The notes beneath the pieces are model-generated. The model worked only from the letters and a program-made list of their open reading frames with translations, had not been told where the DNA came from and made no database searches. Source: CAVRJC01 sp964505725 (GTDB lineage: Bacteria; Actinomycetota; Acidimicrobiia; IMCC26256; DASPTH01). From it: DNA of 55,260 nucleotides. The position numbers and the translations under genes are program-made. Shown here piece by piece: positions 41,763 through 50,683 of the stretch; within the stretch, counting starts at the first letter, position 1, and each line of letters begins with the position of its first letter. The stretch is taken from contig CAZDJK010000106.1 in NCBI GenBank assembly GCA_964505725.1, forward strand, positions 1-55,260, given 5' to 3'.

Positions 41763-42307
41763 GCGACCTCGGTGACCTCGGCCTTTCGGGCCGAGCGCTC
41801 GCGGTAGGCGCGGAGCATGCCCGCGGTCGACACCTCTTCGGGGGACTTGCCGCGCAGCTTCGCGACCTCCTCGGGTCGGCGCAGCTCGAGCAGCCCCTTG
41901 ATCGTGGCCCGGGACACGTTGATCGCGTTGCGCGAGCCGAGCGACTTGGCGAGCACGTCGTGCACGCCGGCCGACTCGAGGATCGCGCGTGCGGCGCCGC
42001 CCGCGATCACCCCCGTCCCGGGGGCCGCGGGCTTGAGGAGCACGCGGGCCGAGTCGTGCACGCCGACGATCTCGTGCGTGATGGTGTCGCCGGCGAGCGG
42101 CACCGCGAAGACGTTCTTGCGCGCCTCCTCCATGCCCTTCTGGATGGCCGCCGGCACCTCCTTCGCCTTGCCGTAGCCGAGACCGACGTTTCCGGTGCCG
42201 TCGCCGACCACGACGAGCGCGGTGAAGGAGAACCGCCGGCCGCCCTTGACGACCTTGGCCACCCGGTTGATCGCGATCACTCGCTCTTCGTACTGCCCCT
42301 CGGGCAT
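41759..42307 (-). CDS. rpsE: 30S ribosomal protein S5
   Basis: 182 residues. ERVIAINRVAKVVKGGRRFSF, the GDGTGNVGLGYGKAKEVP loop and APGTGVIAGGAARAILE are the family marks of translational fidelity protein S5. ATG 42307 is 25 nt below rplR; the open frame above it is not conserved. Confidence 0.96.
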   Translation of the reverse strand: MPEGQYEERVIAINRVAKVVKGGRRFSFTALVVVGDGTGNVGLGYGKAKEVPAAIQKGMEEARKNVFAVPLAGDTITHEIVGVHDSARVLLKPAAPGTGVIAGGAARAILESAGVHDVLAKSLGSRNAINVSRATIKGLLELRRPEEVAKLRGKSPEEVSTAGMLRAYRERSARKAEVTEVA

Positions 42308-42332
42308 CCTGTCTCCAATCCTGCGGGCGGTC

Positions 42333-42680
42333 CTAGAGGACGAGCCCGGCTTCCCGGGCCCCGTCGGCCACCGCTGCGACCCGTCCGTGGTAGCGGTAGC
42401 CCCCACGGTCGAGCACCACCGCCTCGATGCCGGCCTGCTTGGCGCGCTCGCCGACCGCCGCGCCGACCTGCTTCGCCGCGTCCACCCCGGCCGTGGGGCC
42501 GGCGAACGACTGCTCGACCGTGGACGCCGACGCGAGCGTGCGCCCGTGCACGTCGTCGATCACCTGCGCGTAGATGTGCTTGTTCGACCGGAACACCGCG
42601 AGCCGCGGACGCTCGGGTGTGCCCCGGATCTTCTTGCGGACCCTCCGGTGGCGGCGGTCGCGGGCGGTCTGCCGGTTCAT
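42333..42680 (-). CDS. rplR: 50S ribosomal protein L18
   Basis: 115 residues from ATG 42680; ATG 42689 would add three residues but sits only 2 nt from GAGG, while 42680 is 11 nt from it. RHRRVRKKIRGTPERPRLAVF and the closing DRGGYRYHGRVAAVADGARE are standard 5S rRNA-binding features. Confidence 0.95.
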   Translation of the reverse strand: MNRQTARDRRHRRVRKKIRGTPERPRLAVFRSNKHIYAQVIDDVHGRTLASASTVEQSFAGPTAGVDAAKQVGAAVGERAKQAGIEAVVLDRGGYRYHGRVAAVADGAREAGLVL

Positions 42681-42693
42681 GGTGCCCATTGCC

Positions 42694-43233
42694 TCACTTC
42701 GCCGACTTGCCGGCCTTGCGCAGCACGCGCTCGTCGGCGTAGCGGATGCCCTTGCCCTTGTACGGCTCGGGCTTGCGGATCTTGCGGATGTCGGCCGCCA
42801 CCTGCCCGACGACCTGCTTGTCGAAGCCGCGCACGGTGATGCGCGTCGGGGCGGGGACCTCGAACTCGACGCCGGGAGGCGCGTCCACCGACACCGGGTG
42901 CGAGAAGCCGAGCTGGAGCTCGAGGCGCGACGGGCCCGAGGCGGCGGCGCGGTAGCCGACACCCACGATCTCGAGATCCTTGGCGAACCCGTCCGACACG
43001 CCCGTCACCATGTTGGCCAGCAGCGCCCGGGTGAGGCCGTGGAGCGCGCGGTGCTCCCGCTCGTCGTCGGGACGGCTGACGACGAGCTCGTCGCCCTCGC
43101 GCGCCACCGTGATGCCCTCGGGCACGTCCTGCTCGAGCGTGCCCTTGGGCCCCTTCACCGTCACGCGGCCGTCGGCGATGGTCACTTCGACGCTCCCGGG
43201 CACGGGGATGGGCTTCTTGCCGACTCTCGACAT
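42694..43233 (-). CDS. rplF: 50S ribosomal protein L6
   Basis: 179 residues. SRVGKKPIPVPGSV starts the first of two similar domains; LQLGFSHPV and the C-terminal RKPEPYKGKGIRYADE complete it. ATG 43233 follows rpsH by 11 nt. Confidence 0.97.
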   Translation of the reverse strand: MSRVGKKPIPVPGSVEVTIADGRVTVKGPKGTLEQDVPEGITVAREGDELVVSRPDDEREHRALHGLTRALLANMVTGVSDGFAKDLEIVGVGYRAAASGPSRLELQLGFSHPVSVDAPPGVEFEVPAPTRITVRGFDKQVVGQVAADIRKIRKPEPYKGKGIRYADERVLRKAGKSAK

Positions 43234-43244
43234 CGTGCGCTCCC

Positions 43245-43646
43245 TTACCAGACCTGGCAGAGGATCTCGCCGCCGACGCGGCGCTCCCGCGCCTCGCGGT
43301 CGGTCATCAACCCCTGGTTCGTGGAGAGGATCGCGATCCCCATCCCGCCCAGCACGCGGGGAACGGTCTCGGCTTTCGAGTACACGCGCAGGCCGGGCTT
43401 CGACACCCGGCGGAGCCCGGAGATGGTGCGCTTGCGATCGGGCGTGTACTTCAGGACGATGCGGAGCTGGCGACCCGGGCGGGTGTCGTCGTTCTCCACC
43501 TCGAAGCCCGTGATGTAGCCCTCGCGCTCGAGGATGCGCGCCAGCGCCTCCTTCTGCTTCGACGAGGGCATGAGCACATCGTCGTGGAACGCGGTGTTGG
43601 CGTTGCGCATGCGGGTGAGCATGTCGGCGATCGGGTCGGTCATCAT
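43245..43646 (-). CDS. rpsH: 30S ribosomal protein S8
   Basis: 133 residues. DPIADMLTRMRNANTAFHD at the N-terminus and GGMGIAILSTNQGLMTDREAR at the C-terminus. ATG 43646 has GAGG 10 nt upstream, with a second in-frame ATG next to it. Confidence 0.97.
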   Translation of the reverse strand: MMTDPIADMLTRMRNANTAFHDDVLMPSSKQKEALARILEREGYITGFEVENDDTRPGRQLRIVLKYTPDRKRTISGLRRVSKPGLRVYSKAETVPRVLGGMGIAILSTNQGLMTDREARERRVGGEILCQVW

Positions 43647-43658
43647 CGCGTCAGCACC

Positions 43659-43844
43659 TCACCACGACGCCTTCGTGACACCGGGGACTTCGCCCGCGTG
43701 CACCATCTCGCGCAGGCAGATGCGACAGAGGCCGAAATCGCGGTACACCGAACGGGCACGCCCGCAACGGCGGCACCGCGTGTACCCGCGCACCTTGAAC
43801 TTCGGCTTGCGCTGCTGCTTCTGTACGAGACCGGTCTTCGCCAT
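43659..43844 (-). CDS. rpsN: 30S ribosomal protein S14, zinc type
   Basis: 61 residues, the type-Z form. Two C-x2-C pairs (CRRC, CRIC) bind zinc. The AKTGLVQKQQRKPKFKVRG N-terminus and REMVHAGEVPGVTKASW end are typical. It lies 15 nt below rplE. Confidence 0.96.
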   Translation of the reverse strand: MAKTGLVQKQQRKPKFKVRGYTRCRRCGRARSVYRDFGLCRICLREMVHAGEVPGVTKASW

Positions 43845-43859
43845 GCTGGTACCTCTCAG

Positions 43860-44433
43860 CTACTGCTCTTCGCGGCGGAACGGGAACCCGAGCGCGCGCA
43901 GGAGGGCGCGGCCCTGGTCATCGGTGGTCGCGGTGGTCACGATGGTGATGTCCATCCCGCGCACGGTGTCGATCTTGTCGTAGTCGATCTCGGGGAAGAT
44001 CAGTTGCTCGTTCACCCCGAACGTGTAGTTGCCCCGACCGTCGAAGGAGTCGGGGTTCAGGCCCCGGAAGTCGCGGATGCGGGGGGATGGCGACGCTCAC
44101 GAGACGGTCGTAGAACTCCCACATGCGGTCGCCGCGCAGGGTGACCTTGGCGCCGATCGCATTGCCCTCGCGGAGCTTGAACCCGGCAATCGACTTCTTC
44201 GCCCGAGTCACGAGCGGCTTCTGCCCGGTGATGACGGTGAGGTCGGCGACCGCGCCATCGAGGAGCGACGCCTGCTGGGTCGCCCTGCCGACGCCGCAGT
44301 TGAGCACGATCTTCTCGAGCCGCGGCACCTGGATGACGTTGGGGAGCGCGAGCTCCTGCTGCAGCGACGCGCGCAGCTCGGTGAGATAGCGCTCCTTCAG
44401 GCGCGGGCGTTCGCGTGTGGCCTGCGGGCTCAC
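43860..44433 (-). CDS. rplE: 50S ribosomal protein L5, interrupted by a +1-base frameshift
   Basis: Residues 1-117 read as L5 from GTG 44433 (LPNVIQVPRLEKIVLNCGVG, KPLVTRAKKSIAGFKLREG), up to VSVAIP. At 44081-44086 there is a run of six G (six C on the coding strand) where five would keep the frame. After it the zero frame turns into unrelated sequence, while the other frame gives the missing L5 end (RIRDFRGLNPDSFDGRGNYT, MDITIVTTATTDDQGRAL, LGFPFRREEQ) and stops at 43860. Without the extra base the protein would be 190 residues, normal for L5. L5 is essential, so sequencing error is most likely; +1 slippage on CCC-C is possible. Confidence 0.9.
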
Positions 44434-44744
44434 AGCACCGCTCCGCACTTCCGGCACACGCGGTGCTTGGTGCCGTCGTCATCGACGCGGTACCCGGCCT
44501 TCACTGCGCCGTCCTTGCTGCACAGCAGCATCAGGTTGGACACGTGGATCGGCATCGCCTTGTCCTGGATGCCACCCTGCATCGTCGCCCGCGTCGGCTT
44601 CTGGTGCTTCTTGGCGACGTTGATGCCCTCGGAGCTCTCGACCACGACCATGTTGCGGTCGGGGTAGACACGGGCGACCTCGCCGGTCTTGCCGATGTCC
44701 TTGCCCTGGATCACGACGACCCGGTCGCCCTTCTTCAGCTTCAT
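44430..44744 (-). CDS. rplX: 50S ribosomal protein L24
   Basis: 104 residues. KGDRVVVIQGKDIGKTGEVARV is the KOW motif. The last 15 residues hold a C-x2-C (CRKC). The start is ATG 44744: GAGGT lies 4-5 nt before it, whereas GTG 44750 overlaps that ribosome site. Its stop overlaps rplE as GTGA. Confidence 0.96.
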   Translation of the reverse strand: MKLKKGDRVVVIQGKDIGKTGEVARVYPDRNMVVVESSEGINVAKKHQKPTRATMQGGIQDKAMPIHVSNLMLLCSKDGAVKAGYRVDDDGTKHRVCRKCGAVL

Positions 44745-44751
44745 CTTCACC

Positions 44752-45120
44752 TCACAGCACCTCCGGGGCGAGGGAGACGATGCGCATGAACCGGCGGTCG
44801 CGAAGCTCCCGGCCGACGGGGCCGAAGATGCGCGTGCCGCGAGGCTGCAACTGCTCGTTGATGAGCACCGCGGCGTTCTCGTCGAAGCGGATGTAGCTCC
44901 CGTCGGGCCGCCGCTTCTCCTTCTTCGTGCGCACGACGACGCACTTGACCACGTCGCCCTTCTTCACCGCGGCGCCCGGCACCGCGTCCTTGACCGTGGC
45001 GACAAAGATGTCGCCGATGCTCGCGTAGCGCCGCCGCGTCCCGCCGAGCACCTTGATGCAGAGCACCTCGCGCGCGCCCGAGTTGTCGGCCACGCGCAGT
45101 CGGCTCTCCTGCTGGATCAT
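44752..45120 (-). CDS. rplN: 50S ribosomal protein L14
   Basis: 122 residues. IQQESRLRVADNSGAREVLCI at the start and FDENAAVLINEQLQPRGTRIFGPV in the middle are nearly universal. ATG 45120 overlaps the rpsQ stop as ATGA. Confidence 0.98.
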   Translation of the reverse strand: MIQQESRLRVADNSGAREVLCIKVLGGTRRRYASIGDIFVATVKDAVPGAAVKKGDVVKCVVVRTKKEKRRPDGSYIRFDENAAVLINEQLQPRGTRIFGPVGRELRDRRFMRIVSLAPEVL

Positions 45121-45392
45121 CGGGCGCGCTCCAGCACTTCCACGAGCCGCCAGTGCTTCTGCTTCGAGATCGGGCGGGTCTCGGCCACGCGGACGCGGTC
45201 GCCTTCACGGGCCTCGTTGGTGTCATCGTGGGCGTAGAGGTGGCTCGTGCGCTGCATGGTCTTGCCGTAGCGCCGGTGCCGGACCCGGTCGACGACGGCG
45301 ACGACGACCGTCTTGTCCATCTTGGTGGACACGACGATGCCCTCGCGCACCTTGCGCGCGGCCCGCGGCTTTGTAGGAGTCTCGTCAGGCAT
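45117..45392 (-). CDS. rpsQ: 30S ribosomal protein S17
   Basis: 91 residues. GIVVSTKMDKTVVVAVVDRVRH and GDRVRVAETRPISKQKHWRL identify it. ATG 45392 overlaps the last 8 nt of rpmC. Confidence 0.97.
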   Translation of the reverse strand: MPDETPTKPRAARKVREGIVVSTKMDKTVVVAVVDRVRHRRYGKTMQRTSHLYAHDDTNEAREGDRVRVAETRPISKQKHWRLVEVLERAR

Positions 45393-45618
45393 CTTCGTGC
45401 TCCCGTGCCGCCTCCGCGGCCGCGATCTCGCGCTCGCGGAGAATGGTCTCGATGCGCGCGACGTCGCGCTTCACCCGGGGAATGCGCGCAATGTTGTCGA
45501 GCTGACCGGTGGCGTTCTGGAACCGCAGGTTGAACAGCTCCTCCTTCGCCTCGCCCAGCCGGTGCTCGAGCTCGGTGTCGTTGAACTCGCGCAGCTCCTT
45601 GGCCTGCTTGCTCATCAT
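45385..45618 (-). CDS. rpmC: 50S ribosomal protein L29
   Basis: 77 residues. The helix pair KELREFNDTELEHRLGEAKEEL and LFNLRFQNATGQLDN with RVKRDVARIETILRERE. An ATG ATG pair begins it (45618 or 45615); both are close to GGGGAG. It lies 10 nt below rplP. Confidence 0.95.
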   Translation of the reverse strand: MMSKQAKELREFNDTELEHRLGEAKEELFNLRFQNATGQLDNIARIPRVKRDVARIETILREREIAAAEAAREHEDA

Positions 45619-45628
45619 CTTCTCCCCG

Positions 45629-46045
45629 TCATGCCTCGTCGCGGCGCTGCACGAAGCGCGTCTTGACCGGCAGCTTGTGCATCGCGAGGCGCATGGCCTC
45701 GCGCGCGGTCGCCTCGGGGACGCCGGAGAGCTCGAACATCACCCGGCCCGGCTTCACTACCGCGACCCAGTGCTCGGGGTTGCCCTTGCCGGATCCCATG
45801 CGGGTCTCGGCCGGCTTCTGGGTGACCGGCTTGTCGGGGAAGATGTTGATCCACACCTTCCCGCCGCGCTTGATGTAGCGGGTCATCGCGATACGGGCGG
45901 CCTCGATCTGGCGGTTGGTGATCCAACCGGGCTCGAGCGCCTGGATCCCGTAGTCGCCGAAGTTCACGCGCGTCCCACCCTTGGCGAGACCCGACGTGCG
46001 GCCCCGCTGGGTCTTCCGGTGGCGCACCTTGCGCGGCATCAACAT
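45629..46045 (-). CDS. rplP: 50S ribosomal protein L16
   Basis: 138 residues. MPRKVRHRKTQRGR, GYGIQALEPG-like NFGDYGIQALEPGWIT and RMGSGKGNPEHWVAVVKPG match L16, which contacts A-site tRNA. ATG 46045 follows AGGAC by 6 nt; the more usual MPRKV start is two codons on. Confidence 0.96.
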   Translation of the reverse strand: MLMPRKVRHRKTQRGRTSGLAKGGTRVNFGDYGIQALEPGWITNRQIEAARIAMTRYIKRGGKVWINIFPDKPVTQKPAETRMGSGKGNPEHWVAVVKPGRVMFELSGVPEATAREAMRLAMHKLPVKTRFVQRRDEA

Positions 46046-46057
46046 CGTTGGGTCCTG

Positions 46058-46977
<920 letters not shown>

Positions 46978-46978
<1 letters not shown>

Positions 46979-47658
46979 TATTCGCCTTCCTTGCCCGACT
47001 CGTCCTCGGCGCCGTCGCCGGGCTCGCCCTCGCCACCGAGCTCGCCCTCGTCCCCGGCTTCGGCCGCCTCGACCGCTGCATCGGCCGCGGGCACCTCGTC
47101 CACCACCGCACCCTCGTCCACGAGCTCGCCCTCGTCACCCGCTTCGGCCGCCTCGAGCGCGGCCTCGGCCGCGGGCACCGGCTCGCGTTCGTCGTGATCG
47201 TGATCGTGCTCGTGGCGCGCCTCGGCCCGGCGGCGGCTCGCGGCCACCCGCCGGCGCCGGCTCACCCGCGTGGGCGCACCCGCCGCGGCCTCGCGCTCGC
47301 GCCGCTGCTCGAGCTGGTCGTCGGTGAAGCGGGCCACGACCACCGTGACGTGGCTGGTGCGCTTGCGCACACGTGTGCCGCGGCCCCGGGCACGCGGTCG
47401 CCAGCGCTTGAGCGTCGGCCCCTCGTCGGCGAACGCGCGCGCGACGTAGAGCTCGTCCTCGGGGATGTTGTCGTTGTGCTCGGCGTTGGCGACGGCCGAA
47501 TCGAGCAGCTTCATCACCTCGTCGGCGGGCCCGCGCTCGCAGAAGCGCAAGGTCTCGCGCGCGTCGGTGACGTCCTGGCCGACGATCAGGCGGAGCACCT
47601 GGCGCACCTTGGTGGGCGAGGTGCGGTAGTAGCGCAGGCGGGCGGCGGTCTCGGGCAT
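46978..47658 (-). CDS. rplV: 50S ribosomal protein L22 with long acidic repeat tail
   Basis: 226 residues, about double the usual 110-115. The core (1-111) is normal: RYYRTSPTKVRQVLRLIVGQ and RARGRGTRVRKRTSHVTVVV, including the loop that lines the exit tunnel. Residues 112-226 add an Arg-rich patch, a His/Asp run (HEHDHDHDER), and a Glu/Ala/Gly region with two copies of about EAAEAGDEGEL. Codon use matches the core. The tail probably lies on the ribosome surface; function unknown. Confidence 0.95.
47038..47184 (-). repeat. 84-nt-period imperfect tandem repeat in the rplV tail
   Basis: Two copies, 47038-47100 and 47122-47184, share most bases over 63 nt and encode AAEAGDEGEL-type units. Their period is 84 nt, a multiple of three, so the frame is kept. 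Confidence 0.7.
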
Positions 47659-47936
47659 CAGCGTCGGCTCGATCGCTCTTGGCCGGCGTGGTACCGGAAC
47701 GTGCGGGTGGGGGCGAACTCGCCGAGCTTGTGCCCGACCATCGCCTCGGTGATGTACACGGGCACGTGCTTGCGCCCGTCGTGCACCGCGAGTGTGTGGC
47801 CGACCATGTCGGGGGTGATCGTCGACCGCCGGGACCACGTCTTGATCACCTTGCGATCGCCGGACGCGTTCATCGCGTCCACCTTCTTCTGCAGGTGTTC
47901 GTCGACGAAGGGGCCCTTCTTCAAGCTCCGCGGCAT
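47658..47936 (-). CDS. rpsS: 30S ribosomal protein S19
   Basis: 92 residues. RSLKKGPFVDEHLQKKV at the start and TITPDMVGHTLAVHDGRKHV and VGHKLGEFAPTRTFRYH after it. ATG 47936 is 2 nt below the rplB stop; its stop shares one base with rplV (TGATG). Confidence 0.97.
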   Translation of the reverse strand: MPRSLKKGPFVDEHLQKKVDAMNASGDRKVIKTWSRRSTITPDMVGHTLAVHDGRKHVPVYITEAMVGHKLGEFAPTRTFRYHAGQERSSRR

Positions 47937-47938
47937 GG

Positions 47939-48775
47939 TTACCTCCGGGCCCCGCGTCCACGGCGGCGGCGAATGATCAACTCGTCGGACCGCTTGCCCT
48001 TGCGGCGCGTCCGACCTTCGGGCTTGCCCCACGGCGACACGGGGTGGCGACCGCCCGAGCTCTTGCCCTCGCCGCCGCCGAGCGGGTGGTCGACCGGGTT
48101 CATCGCCACGCCGCGTACGTGCGGCCGCTTGCCCTGCCAGCGGTTGCGGCCCGCCTTCCCCACCTTCACGAGCGCGGCCTCGCTGTTGCCGACCGCGCCG
48201 ACGGTCCCGCGGCAGTCGATGGGCACCCGCCGCATCTCGGTGGACGGGAGGCGCAGCGTGGCGAACTGCCCCTCCTTGGCCACGAGCTGGATGACGGCGC
48301 CCGCGCCGCGCCCGAGCTTGCCGCCCGCGCCCGGCTTCAGCTCGACGTTGTGCACCACCGTGCCGACCGGGATGTAACGCAGCGGCAGCGCGTTGCCGGG
48401 ACGGATCTCGGCGCCCTGCCCGCTCTGGAGGAGGTCGCCCACCTCGACGCCGTTGGGCGCCAGGATGTAGCGCTTCTCGCCGTCGAGGTAGTGCAGCAAC
48501 GCGATGCGGGCGTTGCGGTTCGGGTCGTACTCGACCGCGGCGACCTTGGCCGGAACGCCGTCCTTGTCGCGGCGGAAGTCGACCACGCGGTACTTCCGCT
48601 TGTGGCCACCGCCGCGGTGACGCGACGTCATGCGCCCGTACGCGTTGCGTCCACCGCTTTTGGGGTTCGGACGCGTGAGCGACTTCTCAGGCTTGTCGCG
48701 AGTGATCTCGGAGAAGTCCGAGACGGTCTGGAACCGTCGCCCCGGGCTCGTGGGCTTGCGCTTGCGTACCGGCAT
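47939..48775 (-). CDS. rplB: 50S ribosomal protein L2
   Basis: 278 residues. KPTSPGRRFQTVSDF, YGRMTSRHRGGGHKRKYR, and the C-terminal VAMNPVDHPLGGGEGKSSGG (the conserved His region near the peptidyl transferase centre) are present. ATG 48775 is 2 nt below rplW. Confidence 0.98.
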   Translation of the reverse strand: MPVRKRKPTSPGRRFQTVSDFSEITRDKPEKSLTRPNPKSGGRNAYGRMTSRHRGGGHKRKYRVVDFRRDKDGVPAKVAAVEYDPNRNARIALLHYLDGEKRYILAPNGVEVGDLLQSGQGAEIRPGNALPLRYIPVGTVVHNVELKPGAGGKLGRGAGAVIQLVAKEGQFATLRLPSTEMRRVPIDCRGTVGAVGNSEAALVKVGKAGRNRWQGKRPHVRGVAMNPVDHPLGGGEGKSSGGRHPVSPWGKPEGRTRRKGKRSDELIIRRRRGRGARR

Positions 48776-48777
48776 CG

Positions 48778-49074
48778 TCAGCTCCCGAAGATCTCGATCC
48801 GGTCGCCCTCGGCGAGAGAGACCACGGCACGCTTCGTGCTCGGGCGCACTCCCCAGCCACCCGTCCGGCGGTTCCGCTTGCGCTTGCCGTGACGCGTGAG
48901 CGTGTTCACGTTGGTGACCCGCACACCGAAGATCTCCTCGACCGCCTTCTTGATCTCGATCTTGTTGGCGTCGGGCGCGACGACGAACGTGTAGACGTTC
49001 GCGTCGAACGCGGCGTAGGACTTCTCCGAGACGACCGGGCGGATGATGATGTCGCGGTGGTGCTTGGCGGTCAC
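48778..49074 (-). CDS. rplW: 50S ribosomal protein L23
   Basis: 98 residues. RDIIIRPVVSEKSYAAFDAN and the internal PDANKIEIKKAVEEIFGV are diagnostic; it forms the docking site for trigger factor and SRP at the tunnel exit. GTG 49074 overlaps the rplD stop as GTGA. Confidence 0.96.
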   Translation of the reverse strand: MTAKHHRDIIIRPVVSEKSYAAFDANVYTFVVAPDANKIEIKKAVEEIFGVRVTNVNTLTRHGKRKRNRRTGGWGVRPSTKRAVVSLAEGDRIEIFGS

Positions 49075-49748
49075 GCGGCATCACCTCCGGGGCCGTTGGC
49101 GGGGGCGGGACCGAACCGCGCCACCGTCTCGTCCAGCGTCGACGAGCTGAACACGATCCAGTCGTTCACGAGCACGTCGTAGGCGTTCAGCTCGTTCGGG
49201 ATCATCAGCTGCACACGAGAGCCGAGGTTGCGGAAGGACTTCCACACCGCCTCGTCGGTCGGCGCGACGACGAGGAGCACGCGTTGGTCCCGCTCTCCAC
49301 GGGCCCGTAGACCGAGGGCCTCGAGGATCTCGATCGCTCGCTTGGTGCGCGGCTCTTCGATGCCCCAGGCATCGACCACCAGCACCTTGCCGTCGGCCGC
49401 CCGGTCGGAGAGCGCCGAGCACAGCGCCAGCCGCACCATCTTCTTGGGCGTCCGCTGGCGGTAGTCGCGCGGCTTGGGGCCGTGCGCGATGCCGCCGCCC
49501 CGCCACTGCGGCGACCGGATCGAGCCCTGCCGGGCCCGCCCGGTGCCCTTCTGGCGCCAGGGCTTCGCGCCGCCGCCGGCCACCTCGGCGCGCGTCTTCG
49601 TGCTGTGCGTGCCCGAGCGCGCGGCTGCCAGCTGCGCGGTGACGACCTGGTGCATGACCGCGGCGTTGGGCGTGATCGCGAACAGCTCGTCGGGTGCGTC
49701 GACGGTGCCCTGGCCAGCGCCGGCCGGCGTGCGGACGTCGAGCCTCAT
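49071..49748 (-). CDS. rplD: 50S ribosomal protein L4
   Basis: 225 residues. The extended loop with RAEVAGGGAKPWRQKGTGRAR and RSPQWRGGGIAHGPKPR lines the exit tunnel. In gamma-proteobacteria L4 also represses its own operon through the leader. ATG 49748 overlaps the rplC stop as ATGA. Confidence 0.97.
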   Translation of the reverse strand: MRLDVRTPAGAGQGTVDAPDELFAITPNAAVMHQVVTAQLAAARSGTHSTKTRAEVAGGGAKPWRQKGTGRARQGSIRSPQWRGGGIAHGPKPRDYRQRTPKKMVRLALCSALSDRAADGKVLVVDAWGIEEPRTKRAIEILEALGLRARGERDQRVLLVVAPTDEAVWKSFRNLGSRVQLMIPNELNAYDVLVNDWIVFSSSTLDETVARFGPAPANGPGGDAA

Positions 49749-50413
49749 GCCGCGCTCCCTGCCGCGGTGGGCGCGGGGCGCTTCACCGCGTTGCGCACGA
49801 ACACCAGCCCGCCGGTGGGCCCGGGGACCGCGCCCTTCACCAGCAGGAGCCCACGCTCGGCGTCGCCCTCGACCACTTCGAGGTTGAGCGTCGTGACCTT
49901 CGTGTTTCCGTACTGGCCGGCCATGCGCATGCCCTTGAAGACGCGCGCCGGCGTCGCGCACGCGCCGACCGAGCCGGGCGCCCGGTGCTTCTTGTGGTTG
50001 CCGTGGCTCGCGCCCTGGCCCTTGAAGTTGTGCCGCTTCATCCCGCCGGCGAAACCCGAGCCTTTGCTGATCCCGGTGACGTCGACCCGCTCACCCGCGG
50101 CGAACACGTCGGCGCCGAGCACCTGCCCGATGCTGAAGCCGGAGACGTCGTCGACCCGCAGCTCGGCGAGGTGGCGTACGGGGGGTGCGTCGGCCTTGCG
50201 GAGGTGGCCGAGCTCGCCCTTGGACAGACGCTGTGGCTTGGTGTCACCGAACGCGAGCTGCACCGCCGAGTACCCGTCACGTTCGGGCGTCTTGAGCTGC
50301 ACGACGCGACAGGGTCCCGCCTGGATCACCGTCACGGGCACGACGCGGTTGGCGTCGTCCCAGATCTGGGTCATGCCGAGCTTGCGCCCGAGAATGCCTT
50401 TGATCGCCGGCAC
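49745..50413 (-). CDS. rplC: 50S ribosomal protein L3
   Basis: 222 residues from GTG 50413, chosen because AGGGA lies 6-8 nt upstream; GTG 50437 (eight more residues) is an alternative. KGILGRKLGMTQIWDD, KGSGFAGGMKRHNFKGQGASHG and GRMAG-like RMAGQYGN are characteristic. It is the first gene of the operon here, because rpsJ lies on the far side of an inserted plus-strand gene. Confidence 0.96.
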   Translation of the reverse strand: MPAIKGILGRKLGMTQIWDDANRVVPVTVIQAGPCRVVQLKTPERDGYSAVQLAFGDTKPQRLSKGELGHLRKADAPPVRHLAELRVDDVSGFSIGQVLGADVFAAGERVDVTGISKGSGFAGGMKRHNFKGQGASHGNHKKHRAPGSVGACATPARVFKGMRMAGQYGNTKVTTLNLEVVEGDAERGLLLVKGAVPGPTGGLVFVRNAVKRPAPTAAGSAA

Positions 50414-50441
50414 GTCGTGTCCCTGTTCCTGCTCCACGCGA

Positions 50442-50474
50442 ACGCTCCGCCCGGCAAGCATCCCGGCGGAGCGT
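50442..50474 (-). promoter_or_regulatory. Strong leader hairpin upstream of rplC
   Basis: Perfect 10-bp arms acgctccgcc (50442-50451) and ggcggagcgt (50465-50474), loop of 13 nt, 28 nt before the rplC start. It would fold in the 5' leader of the L3-L4 operon, where E. coli carries an L4-responsive structure. The role is inference; there is no U-run. Confidence 0.5.
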
Positions 50475-50596
50475 GGGTCGGTTGTGCTGCACGGTTCTGG
50501 TCGCTCGCCGACCAGCCTGCGCAGACGTCGGTTGCGGTCTCGGTCCGAACGTTGGCCGCGCACAACCCCACGAAAGGGCCTCGCGGCAGACGGAGA

Positions 50597-50626
50597 AGAC
50601 TACCGGACGCCCCGCCCTCCCGCCAA
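50597..50626 (-). promoter_or_regulatory. Promoter of the rplC ribosomal operon
   Basis: Minus strand: TTGGCG (50626-50621), 18 nt, TAGTCT (50602-50597). It predicts a leader of about 175 nt that contains the hairpin 50442-50474. The 270-nt gap 50414-50683 holds no gene, only this promoter, the hairpin and the opposing oxidoreductase start. Confidence 0.5.
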
Positions 50627-50670
50627 TGCAGCTCCGAGCCCGACCGCCGTCGACTTCCGGCCGCCGGTCG

Positions 50671-50676
50671 TAGTGT
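50671..50676 (+). promoter_or_regulatory. Putative -10 box of the leaderless oxidoreductase gene
   Basis: TAGTGT, 7 nt before GTG 50684, with a weak TCGACT about 15 nt further up. No Shine-Dalgarno precedes the start. Confidence 0.4.
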
Positions 50677-50683
50677 CCGCACC

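Noticed and set aside
50414..50683. A T-box or riboswitch in the rplC leader
   Set aside because: I see one hairpin only, with no conserved T-box sequence, antiterminator or known ligand-binding core.
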